A stretch of 64,000 bases of DNA from Xiphophorus maculatus (taxonomy: Eukaryota > Chordata > Actinopteri > Cyprinodontiformes > Poeciliidae), in contig NC_036456.1 in assembly GCF_002775205.1 (NCBI RefSeq), positions 10,505,463 through 10,569,462 of the forward strand, given 5' to 3'. Shown here piece by piece: positions 49,370-60,693 of this stretch (position 1 is the stretch's first letter; each line of letters begins with the position of its first letter). The position numbers were made by a program, and so were the translations under genes. The notes under the pieces were generated by a model. It searched no databases, was not told the DNA's origin, and saw only the letters and a list, made by a program, of their open reading frames with translations.

Positions 49370-51743
49370 GAAGTCTGCAAACTACCTCCCAGAGATTCAA
49401 AGTTCTGGAAAGTGACGCCGAACTCCCCTCAAAACACAGCGACGGTAGTTGAAAAAGAAGATAAAATTAGGGGCGGAATAAAAGGACCGATGTTGCTTCA
49501 AAACGTGGCAGGAAACTTTTGTCGACTCCGGATGGACACTTGAAGCAACACCGCACAGCTTCCCTGCGCCAAAAGCCGCTCCGCTGGAGTCAAAAGCAGG
49601 AAAAAACGACCCACGGAGCGCGCTAAAAGCGTAAAGTAAGATGCTGGAAGTGCCGTGTGAACTGAAGCTTCGCAGTTTGGCCTCAGTTCTGCTCTCTACG
49701 GCTGCCCGCAGCATGTGTGGACGTCGTCCGTCCACAGAGAGAAGACGGACAGATGAGTTTTCCCTGAAGGTCCTCCTCCAGATGTGCGCACAACGTTTGC
49801 GCATTGCACGTTTTTATGGAATATTTCTGTTTTTCTTCATAACAACACCCAGCAATGAAATGCTGAGTACAACATGGCTTTTTTTAAAATATACATACGT
49901 GAGCAAATGTATTCATTATTAATAGCCCGAGTGACGTGTTTTCACTCTTATACTTTAATCAGTGGTGTTTAATTAGGTCAGCTGTGAAAAGACAAAATAC
50001 TTTTGCTTTTATTTAGCAGTTTTAAAAAAAAATCAATTTTCTCATTGATTTATTAGCAATGATGAAGTAGTACAGGAAATAATGTAACATAATGTACATT
50101 ATTTGCACATCATGTTTAAATAATGTTTTAATTTCACACTTTCTCAAAGTCATTATGTGTCTTTATCCATCAATAAATATTTATTTAGTTTATTAGACCT
50201 GGAAGAGCCGGTTGTGCTCAGCCTTTAACTGCTTGCCTGATGTCTTCACATGTTGCTTTATTATTTCCTCATGATATCATTTATTTTGTGAAGAGCACCT
50301 CACAGTTTGAATGCTGTTTTAAAACTTGCCAACTTCTCCCACATTTCCACTAAATAAGCTATTCGTCATTCTGGTTTCACACTTCAAATTTAGTTTGATC
50401 ACATCACAGCACACATCTGCAAAGATTGAGGTGTTTTTTTTTTCTTTCAGTGCGTTTGCAGACTGTAATCTGGCTTTTTATGCTGATTTTGGAGTAATGG
50501 CCTCTTCCTCTCTGAGTGGTGTTTCAGCTCATATATGTACAGAACTTGTTTCACTTTGGATATTGAAGCTTTCTCACCCGCTTCAGACTGTAACGTTGCA
50601 AGGTCTCGGACTGATAGACACATTTTGCACCAAAACACTGGGGATTCTTGCTTCCTGAACAGCACAGTGGTTTGATTTCTTCTTGTTTTTTATGCTTGTG
50701 TGGACTTGTTTGAACAGGTAAACATGGCACATTCAGGCACCTTCAGGTATGAGGTTATCATTTCAAAGGATGAAGGAGATTCGTGGAGGTCCACAGATCT
50801 CTTTCTGACATCTTGATAGATTTCATTTATCAACCAGAATACAGTGCTTAACATTTTCTGCATGTTTTATTCAGTATAAATATCTACATAAAGTTGTATA
50901 TAATATTTTGATGAGTAATAACGGTGTGAGATGGATGTGACCAATCAGGACGTCCCTCTATAATACATGAACAGTGACATCATGAGGGTATCAAAACATG
51001 GGAAAACTAACCAAGGTTTTGTTTCTCTTTGACGGTTTTATGTTACTGTTAGCTTAAAGCTAAAAAGAAGAAGATGAAACAACAACAACAAATTCCAATT
51101 TCTGTTTTGACCACAAAACAGCTTGTATTTCAATTTAATATCCTGCATTTCAAAAAGAAAAACCAAATAACTCCTGATTTTGTTTGTTTTGTTGTCACTA
51201 CTGGTTTCTGATGGGAAAGAACGATTACCAAAACATGCCCAAACATTACTCACACATATACCTTTTCAACTGTTCTCTACACAGAATCTACCTGAAGATT
51301 TCTATTTCTGTGACACATAATAGAATAAGCCAAAAGGTCGTTAAAAAGCATAACAAAGAGTGAATATTTCTTTTAGCTGTAAGAAAACTAAAGTAAAGAT
51401 GGATGTACTTCGAAAACCATATGAATTAATAGGGAAGTAAAATACTACTACAATACTTTGCTCATTGAAGTAGTATTTGTATTAAATTGTTTACAATTAT
51501 TTCTATGAATGAAAAATGACAAGGCGTTTATCCGAGCTGACACTGACACCTGGTGGTGAAAATTCAACATTTCACCGTTCACATCCAATTTAACCAGTCA
51601 GTACCGTCCCATTAAATTAACGGATGAACTATAAGTGGTTGCAAATATGTAAAAATGAAGAACTAGCATTTAACTCTCATGAAAATGAGCCACATGCTTA
51701 TTTTTTATGAATGAAAAGAGAGCCAGCTTGTGTGCGTCACAAG
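49370..51743. other. Divergent intergenic region, mmp14/lrp10
   Basis: The left 0.4 kb should contain the mmp14 5' UTR and promoter on the minus strand. The rest is AT-rich with no recognised gene. Frames such as 50326-50658 and 51038-51253 show no homology. The two genes start head to head, about 2.4 kb apart, so shared regulatory DNA is possible. Confidence 0.5.
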
Positions 51744-51818
51744 CCCCGCCCACCCTGTCGCGAGCCGCATCACACGGAAGTAGCTCAGAACTTGACAACA
51801 AGAGAGGCCCGCAGCACG
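51744..51818 (+). promoter_or_regulatory. Candidate lrp10 promoter and first non-coding exon
   Basis: A GC box (CCCCGCCC, 51744-51751) and an ETS-type core (CGGAAGTA, 51775-51782) lie close together. About 35 bases later a donor-like GCAGCACG-GTAACG (cut after 51818) could end a 5' non-coding exon. The next acceptor is TCCTCTTTGCAG at 52761-52772, before the exon with the start codon. No direct evidence for the transcription start. Confidence 0.4.
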
Positions 51819-52811
51819 GTAACGCTTTCGTTCTTTGTTTTTGATGCTTTTACTTCGTCCCTGCCGCTTGTAACCTACATTTTGTGGTTTCTGCGGGTAC
51901 CAGAACGTTTCGTGTCGCGTTTTAAAGACCTGTCTTGTTGTTTTGTGTTTCATTAACGCGACAGAAAGGGCTGTAAAAATAAAAGCAGAGGATGTAAGCA
52001 GCTAGAAGCTAGCTCGCTGTTAATCCTTGAATCCGAAACTGTTTTGTTAATCTGGCCTCACGGGACAGAGTCTTATCAAATAACTCACAAATGTCTGTGG
52101 GAAATGACTCAAACGAGACTGAAATTAGTTATATTTTAGAATTAGCCATGTTGAATGTTTGTTACGGGAGGATTTGTTCACGGAAATTGTAGCGTTTGTC
52201 TTTTTTTTTTTTTTTTTTTTACCGACGTTGTTGAGTGGATTATGGGAAGGAAGTCTCTGTTTCTGGCGTGATAACCAGACAAAAATAACCTGTTCGTGTC
52301 GTGGGCGTGAAGAAAATATCGTCCTATTTTCATTTATTGCCTAAAGCTGTTAAATCACCCATCAAGAACAGCATTAGCTGAAGATTTGACATCTATTTAT
52401 ATTTATTTATGTATTATTAAAAGCGGGATGTTTACTATGTAAGAAACGCTGCTTATAAGATGTACTTCTGAAAAACTAATCTAGATGTATTACTATAACT
52501 AAATAATCAGCCGTTTTGAATTTTTATGAAGCAAAAAAAAAAAAGTCTTTTCCCCATAAAACCCAGTTCTGGAAAACAACATTTCAGTTTTCATTGGAAG
52601 AAACTTTGTGTCATGGCCCAGCAGGTGATATAGATAATCCTTATAATAATCCAAATATTCAGGGAGACCATTGGTGAATTTGTTATGATGAAAATGGTAG
52701 ATTATTAAGGATATGGTGGGTTAGTTGACATTGTTGCAATATTTAACAAACTTTGTTTTTTCCTCTTTGCAGGTGAAGTCTTCCTGAACAGTGTGACCCC
52801 CACCCTCTAAA

Positions 52812-52826
52812 ATGGAACTTCTCTGA
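52812..52826 (+). other. Tiny upstream reading frame in the lrp10 5' UTR
   Basis: AAAATGG gives a strong start context, followed by four codons and TGA (MELL, stop), 83 bases before the lrp10 start codon and in the same 5' exon (52773-52958). Confidence 0.6.
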
Positions 52827-52909
52827 CATTTTTTTTTACACTTACTTTTAAACCTTCCAAGTTTTCACAGTTTTAATTAATTTTAAACACAGAGAGCAGA
52901 TCTGCAGCG

Positions 52910-55900
52910 ATGACAGTCAGTAACACGTTATCTGCGCTCGTTATAATTTCCATAACAGGTGAGTGACGTTATAAAAGTTATTTATATGCTTCTTCAAACT
53001 TCCTCATTTGATGCTCTGGTGTGTGTTTCCCATGTGTTTGTTTGACTGGTTCTGTTTTTGCTTCTTCCCCTCTCAGCATGCAGCCATTTTGAGCCTGCTT
53101 CCTGCTTTAGTAAGTACATGAACTACCTACAAGAAATTCATGGTTTTGGCTAAACTTTTAAAAATGTTTTTAGTGATTTTTTGTTGTTGATTGAACTAAA
53201 TCTGTATTTTTAACGTAAGCGAGAACTTCAATTAAGCATAAAATGTTTTCTATTATTTTAATGGTATGAGAAAGCCATGTTTGTAAAGCTTCATAGCTGA
53301 GCAAGTAAAAAAATGAGTTAAAAATGGAAAAACATGGCAGTGATTCTTAGTAAATCCTGCCCCATTTCGCTCCTCCTATATACAGAATATTAGTGTGTTT
53401 TCATGGGTTACTATCCTTAACATAAATATAACTGTAAATCTCACTTACATTTCATTCTGGTAATGTTGCTGTCTGAAAATTGATGAGTGCATTAATTTAA
53501 TATTCTGTTTTCCTGTTTGGCAGCCCAGTGCGGGCGCGGCTCTCAGGTCATCGACAGTAAGGTGGGAGAGATCCGGAGTTCTGCGTACCACAGCTGGTCC
53601 TACCACTTTGGAGTCATCTATGACTGCTGGATCATCAAGGGCTTGGAGGATGAGCCCATCGTTCTCAGGTACTGATGCTGACCAGGCTCAGTTTTCTTTC
53701 CGTTAATAAAAAACTTCAGCAGAGCTCAAAATTTCTACCTTATATACGGCTGCTTTATTAAGGCAAAAACAAAACGAAAATCATTGTTATTGATATTGGG
53801 ATTATTTTAAAAAATGTTTTCTCATGACACAAGAAAATAAGAGTATATTTGTTAAAGAAAAGCAAGACACAGTCTTATAGGTTGCTTTTTTTTGTTGATT
53901 GTAATTTTTTTAATTTTGAATTTTAATTGAAATGTAGATTTGACGAACTGGACATCCCCGGTTTATTTTGGATGGAGGACAAGCCAGTATGAATATCTGA
54001 GTTTACTTGAAAAGTAAATAAGTAAATTAGATTATCGTTGACGTGTTTAAATATTTCAGTAAACTAATTCTAAACGTGAAGTGAAGAGTGATGCATTTCA
54101 AGTCTCTGTTTCTCTTTAATTTGATGATTATTTTACAGCGAATGCAAACCTCAAATTCAGATTCCCAGAACATTTGAACGTTACATAAGATCAATAAAAA
54201 TTATTAATTTAATTAAAGCAGCGGCTATCTGTGTTTCTTGTGCAACTTTTTCCCACACCGCCTTTTCCTTCCACTAGACTTTCTTAGAATATACTCGGAA
54301 GCAGCACCTGAACAGCCAGGTCTTGTGGAGCTTCTCAATAATCATGCAGGCCACAACATGACATTTCTGTATCAAAAATATGGTTTTTGTTGGTCTTATG
54401 TATTATTAAAAATTTCAGAGAAACTGAACTAAGGATTCTCATTGGGTGTAAGACTCAAAATAATCAAAAACCAACTCTTTAAATATATCATCCTCTGTGT
54501 GATGAATATATTTAACGTTCACATTTTAAATTTCACCTGTAGGACTCGTTGAAATGTTTCTAATCTGTTTCAGTCACGTTTGTGAGCACCCCAAATAAAA
54601 CCATATTTCCTGTTGCGTTTTGTTTATAAAATGTTTCTGTCCTGCCGGTTCAACGAGTTGAGCCGACAGATCAAGCTTTGTGTTTGGGTTTTTGCTAATT
54701 TGCTGTTTCCACATTCTCCCTCAGCTTTACTCAGTTCTCTGCTCAGTGTGAGAAAGAACGGCTGTCCATCAGATCCTCGTCCGGAGGAGAGCCGCATGTC
54801 CTCTGTGGCGACAAGCTGCCGCAGCCGATGGAGTTCCCGGGAGGAAATATTACCCTGATGCACCAGTTTTATCCCCACTCCTACCCCGTGTCGTCATTTA
54901 TGCTAAACTTCGCCAGAGGTATGAAAGCGGGGCATTTAGGTTTTTTTTTTCTTGCTGAAATCTGTTGTTTTGTCTGAAATTCCTGTTTGCTTCTGTCCAG
55001 ATTCGGGTTACTGTCCGTTGGAGACGTCGTTCCGATGTCCCGGCGGCCGCTGCCTGCCTCTCTCCTGGCGCTGCAACGGGCAGGTGGAGTGTCTCGATGA
55101 CGACCTCCATTCAGATGAGGAGGACTGCGACGATTACGTCGACTACGCAGAGCCAAGACCTTTGACCTACACTGACAGGAACAAGGACCGGGACGCCGAG
55201 AAAAGCAGGACCGTCGACAAAAGCTGGGGGAAGTCGACGGAGCAGTACATCTTCCCCGACGACTGGTCGCTGCAGAGGGATCCGGGCCGGGCCAGTCCGG
55301 AGCAGCCCACCCAGAAGGAGCTTGTCGTCACTCCCACCCCCATTGAGTGGCCCTGTGGGGGGCTGCTTCAGACCTTTTATGGCACCTTTTCCTCTCCGTC
55401 GTCTGAGGGCGGCAGGATGTTGTGCATCTGGACACTGGACCCGCAGGACTCGCGGCCGCTCAGGCTGGACCTGCAGCAGATTGTGCTGGGCCCCTGGGAC
55501 AGACTCACCGTCTACAACCGAGAGGGGGGCAAAGGAGACATCATCAAAAACGTGAGTTTACGTCACGGAAAAACTGCAACCAGATATTTCTAGTAACCCA
55601 CACTATGTTTCTTTTTAATATCTTTGTTTATTCGTTAGGTTTCTTTGCTAGGGACTAGAGCTGTCGCAATAAATCAATGAATCAATTAATTGCAGAATAA
55701 CTTAAAACAAAGCCAATCATTTCCATCTGCATATTTTAGTGTTTTTCTCCTTTCTCTCTCTATTTCTACCAAACATTAGATGATAAAAGTCGTCAGTCCG
55801 GTGCTTTGGTCTCAACTTTTATAAAGGACAATCTTGTTTACAGAGACTTCATAATTCATTTTATTTGTTGTTTTTGTTGTTTTAATTTATTTGGGATATT

Positions 55901-58900
55901 TAAAATGTCTTCCAGTGTTAAATGCTCATTATACTTTAAAGTTTATTGGTCTTTCAGAAAGTGTTAAATTATCATTATATGACTTGAAAATGGTCTCAAT
56001 CTAACGTTCAGCAAAATTTGTTATTGTGAGCCTAATAGGGACAGACACACAATAACAGGCAAACTGAATAAATCAGCAGTCCCATGCCTGTATCATGGTG
56101 CGCATGGAGTTAGTTAATTTGCAGCAGAAGTAGTAATAACGTAAAATAATAAAACATATTGGCAACATATGCAAAAATCCTACATATTTTGATGTGTTTC
56201 TGCATTCGAACAGATCACCAGTGCGTTTAATTACAAATCTCTCAAAGTGGAGTCCCACACCGGCCTCATGTCGCTGGTGTTCGAGAAGGCGGCCAGCTCC
56301 GTGGGGACCGGCTTCAAAGCCACGTTCCACGTGGGCAGCTACTGCCCGCCGTGGGAGAGCCGGTGTGGCGGCGCGGCGGGCGGCTGCTTCACCAAGGAGC
56401 AGCGCTGCGACGGGAAATGGGACTGCCCCGAGACCGGCAAGGACGAACAGGGCTGCAGGGGCTGCAGCGAGAACCAGTTCGCCTGCGGCCTGGCGGGGCA
56501 GAGAGCGCTGCCGCCCAGCCGCTACCCGGGAACGCCGGTGTGCTACCCGGTGACAGAGAGGTGCAACTACCAGCTGTACTGCACCGACGGCAGCGACGAG
56601 AAAGACTGCAGCGTCTGTCAACCCGGGACCTTTCATTGTGACAGCAACAGGTCAGAGTTCACACTGGACACAGTGATCTTTATAAACACATCTGACATGT
56701 TATGACAAGGTCATTTATAGTATCGTTTATCATTTATCGCTATAAATTCATTATAAAAATTTGGATTTATTGTCTCTTTAAATCCCAATTAATGATGCTT
56801 AAAATCCCTTAAAGCTGTACTTTTTGTCAAGATTTTCTCTTCACTCTTTGAATTAAAGTTTTAAACTGGCTGTTCACATCAGTCATATAATTACAGCCTC
56901 TAACGTAGTGTGTTGAAATCGTTCGCTCAGCATCTCTTCATCGTTTCCTGTTGAGTCTTGCAGCGAACAAGTCGGTGGATGAATTTTTCTTCGATAACAC
57001 TCGGCCCTTTGTTCCCCCTGCAGGTGTGTGTTTGAGAGCTGGCGCTGCGACGGCCAGGTGGACTGTAAGGACGGCACGGACGAGCTCAACTGCACCGTCA
57101 TGCTGCCCCGGAAGGTCATCACCGCGGCAACGGTGGGCAGCCTCATCTGCGGACTTCTGCTGGTCATCGCCATGGGCTGCACGTGCAAACTGTACTCGCT
57201 CCGGACCAGAGAGTACAGGTAACCCCTGTGATCCACTTTCATCCCAAAATTGGTTCAGCTTTCGGAATTTGATTTTTTTGTTTCAAGTGTGGAAATTTTT
57301 TTTTAAAAGTTTCCAGATTTCTTTCTTATTCCATAAATGTTTTGTCATTTCTTTGTGTTCTTCTTATCATTTTTCATTCCTTCTTTGTGTCTGTTCTGCC
57401 TCCGTTCTGTTTATGTTTCGTGCCCTTCCTTCCTTTCTTCTATCCTGACTGTTTTACCTCCTTCCTTCTTGGTATTCTTCCTTTGTTTTCTTACTTCCTT
57501 CTATTGTTTTTCCCATTTCGATTTATGCTTATTTTTCTTTCATTATTTCTTTCCTTGCTTTTTTATTGGAAGAATTTCTAAACTCTTGAAGACTCCAGTT
57601 AGCATGTTTACAGGCCTTAATCCTGAATTCAAATAGAGTTTTATATTATATTATTGTAGAATTATACTAAGATTTCTAAAAATGCCAATGATGACTAATG
57701 AAGAGTTCCAGAAAAAATGTCAGAAAAGAATAACTCACTCATTCAGCACAACTTGTATGCAGTCGCTACACAAGACTCCACTGCTGAAGAAAAGCCCATT
57801 TTTAAGTTTTCTGACTAACATTTAAACAAATTCTGATGACTGAAAAATCTGGAAAAACACAGAAACATTTAATTAAAATATGACAGTCTTGTTTGATTGA
57901 TTTTGTTAGTTTGAATCAGACATTTAGGATGTTTCTTACTAGACCTGAAACTGCAGTTCCTGAACTACTTTATGATTGGGTTGCTAGTTTGAATCAGCAG
58001 ATGTAGATTTAGTTTCCCATTAGACCTGCAGATTAATCCTCACAGTTGGTTCACTCTGCAGTCAATCACCTGAGGAAAACAAGAGAAGTTTGTCATGTTC
58101 TGGCTCGTCTCGGACCCATGAGTCACGATGAGTGTGCTCATAAAAATGTGCAGCACTTTTTACCAAATCATTAGGGCTTATGAAACCCTCTAGATTACAA
58201 AACAAGGTTAACTCACACTAAGATTTTGTGATTTCTTGAATTTCAATTTCCTGTAAAACACAGATAAATTAAAGATGTGTGCTGACATTTCCTGACATTG
58301 TGCGAATGCCTCTTAAAACGTCTGTGTTTTGTGGCAGCATGTTTGCTCCAATAAGCCGCTTGGAAGCAGAGATGATCCAGCAGCAGGCTCCTCCGTCCTA
58401 CGGCCAGCTGATTGCCCAGGGCATCATCCCCCCGGTGGAGGACTTCCCCACAGAGAGCCCTAATGAGGTCAGAGGGCAAGACATGACATCAGCTTTACAT
58501 CTGATAAAGACTCTCAAATCAAATTTAGCTGGTATTTAATTTTATGGTGTGCTAAAACACACATCGTAGTGAAAACGCAGGTGGTGCTTGCTGAATAGAG
58601 GAAATGCGGTCAGGCGATGATGTCATTTTTGACCACTGTTCTTGTCTCCGTTTGCTCCTCCTTCAGACCTCGTCTCTGTCTTTGAGGGGAATCCTGCAGC
58701 TCCTCCGTCAGGACGCCTCCAACTCGCCGCGCCGCAGGCGCCGGCCGCGCTTCGTCCGCCGCGTCGTTCGCCGCATGAGGAGGTGGGGCCTCATCCCCAG
58801 GACTCCCAGCAGACAGAACCAGACCTCCGGCTCCAACCAGCAGGAGGCGAACTCTGCTGCCCCCGGCCAGGAAGCGAGCCAGTCCGCCCTGGCGCGGTCG

Positions 58901-59320
58901 TCGCTGGCCGTAGAGGCCGTCAACCAACCGGTGCCTCAGAAACTCGGCCTGCTGGCTCAGACTGAGCAGCAGCAGCAGCTTCGGGAGGAAGAGGCGTCTG
59001 CTCCTCTACTTCCTCTCCCCTCTCCGCCCGTCTTCTCCACCCCTCCCCCGCCGTACGCCCCTCCGGCTCCCCCGCAGACCCCTCCGGTCACCGTCCCTCC
59101 CAGCAGCCCCTCCCTGGCCTCCATCTTCCAAACAATAGGCCTCAGTATTTCCCTCTTCAGAGCCTCACCCCCTTCCTCCTCCTCCACCAACTCCATGCCT
59201 CTTTCGGCCTCCCCTTCCTTCTCCTCTTCCTCCTCCTCCTCTTCCTCAGACGACGAGGTGTTGCTCATCCCGCTGTCCGAGGACAACACCTCAGAGGACG
59301 ACGTTCCCATGCTCACCTAA
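52910..59320 (+). CDS. lrp10: Low-density lipoprotein receptor-related protein 10
   Basis: Nine coding exons in frame: 52910-52958, 53077-53109, 53524-53668, 54725-54918, 55001-55551, 56214-56650, 57024-57218, 58338-58467 and 58667-59320 (TAA), for 795 residues (human about 713). Order: signal peptide ([19 protein letters not shown]), CUB1 (about 29-140), LDL-A1 (144-183), a charged linker, CUB2 (from C259), LDL-A2 (from C368), LDL-A3, LDL-A4 (to C493) and a membrane helix (about 501-524, in [20 protein letters not shown]). A 270-residue tail has [11 protein letters not shown], Arg-rich [15 protein letters not shown], a Pro/Ser-rich part and acidic [11 protein letters not shown] and DDVPMLT at the end. 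Calcium-ligand acids of LDL-A repeats ([16 protein letters not shown]) are present. LRP10 is a trans-Golgi/endosome receptor whose DXXLL motifs bind GGA adaptors; here DEVLL fits and the terminal DVPML is a variant. Confidence 0.96.
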
Positions 59321-60418
59321 AATGACTTCCTCGCGCCTCGTCTTTTTCTCCTCTTAACTACAACCCAGTCTTTCCACTTCTGTTTGACTCTGAGCACAGG
59401 AGCGCCCCCTAGCGAGACTCTTCCTCCCTGTGCACGTCCGGTGCCTTTTTAAATTGTTCCGACTTGTTGACACTTTAAATCCAATATCAGACCTCCCTTA
59501 AAAATGAAAAATGAAAACGACGGCCATAGCTTGCGTACGTGGAGACGAGTCAGTTTTGGATGCGCACTCAGTTAAATAAAGCTTGGCTGCAAAGAGAAGG
59601 GAGACTTTTGCACAGAAGGATTTCCCCGTATCCAGCTACTGAGGCAGGCTACTGTCAGACTGAATGATGGCGTCTGTGTGACTGCAGCTGCGTGAATGAG
59701 GTTGCATTTTAGTCTTGCGATAGGCGGTGTGACTGCGTGATCTTCTGCCACTTGCATCCAGTCTGTTAGCTGAGAAATATTAGTAGAAAACAGTCGTTTC
59801 CCCTCCGTCTAAGTGCCTTTTAAGGAGTTTCCTGTAGACAGCTGAAGTACATCAAGACGTCCTGGATTTTCACACCGCACACAGAAACACACGCAGGCTC
59901 GTATTTGCTTCACGTGGATGCACGTTATCGACACTTTAGCGGCTTTATTATAACTTAGAGAAGAAGAAAAAAAAAATTGCATGTGTACTACTCTGCAAGC
60001 TGGCAATAACTTTTCAAAACGTTGTTTCAGTGCAAACCCGTCGACGTGAACCCTTCCCACGTGGATGAATGTAACCAACAAAAAGTAAACGTTTTCAGCG
60101 ACAATCTCTTCGGTGCCTGACGTAGTGGCAGGTGTGTGTAAGTGTGCGTGACGAAGAGGGCCCCAAATCCTCTACATGACCTCAGCGTCTTACGGGACTC
60201 GATTGCTTTCTGACACAGGAGACTTGTGGCGTGCCATCCATGTTCTTATCGTACATTTTAAGGTGTTTTAATTTCAGAAAGCTCTAGATCTTAGTTTTTT
60301 TTTTTTTTCCTGCCCTCCTCCTTTAAGTTGTCATTGTGTTTTAATCTTAATTTTGTTGAATGTATTAGGGTCGATGTGGGGTAGCCAGAAGTTTTCAAAT
60401 TTGCTATGTATTGAGGTA

Positions 60419-60424
60419 AATAAA
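60419..60424 (+). promoter_or_regulatory. Poly(A) signal of lrp10
   Basis: AATAAA lies 1.1 kb after the stop codon and about 270 bases before the cirop start codon, so the lrp10 3' end and the cirop promoter are nearly contiguous. Confidence 0.6.
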
Positions 60425-60693
60425 AGAGAAAGTGGTTTTATGATTTAATAAGGTCAACTTCACTGTATATAAGTAAAAATGTGGCTGAGATTAAACAATT
60501 TGCACTTTTATGTGTCGTGTAATGTTTGTTTTTTTTAAGCGGGGGGTTTTGTTCTCATGCTGCATTGTGCTTTGTATTCGGGAATCCTGCGAAAACAAAC
60601 GCATACTGATGAGTTAACTCTGTCTGCAAACGTTGGAAGGAAGACAGAAGCTTTTCAGGACAGATGGAGTCGCATCTGTTTTCCAGCTGAGTA

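Noticed and set aside
49397-49804. 135-residue minus-strand frame upstream of mmp14 exon 1
   Set aside because: It lies in the expected mmp14 5' UTR/promoter, is not in a homologous frame, and the signal-peptide ATG at 49366 fits the family better.
56073-56636. 187-residue minus-strand frame
   Set aside because: Antisense of the lrp10 LDL-A exon, which has clear cysteine patterns on the plus strand.
58957-59316. Minus-strand Glu-rich frame
   Set aside because: Antisense of the Ser-rich lrp10 tail exon.
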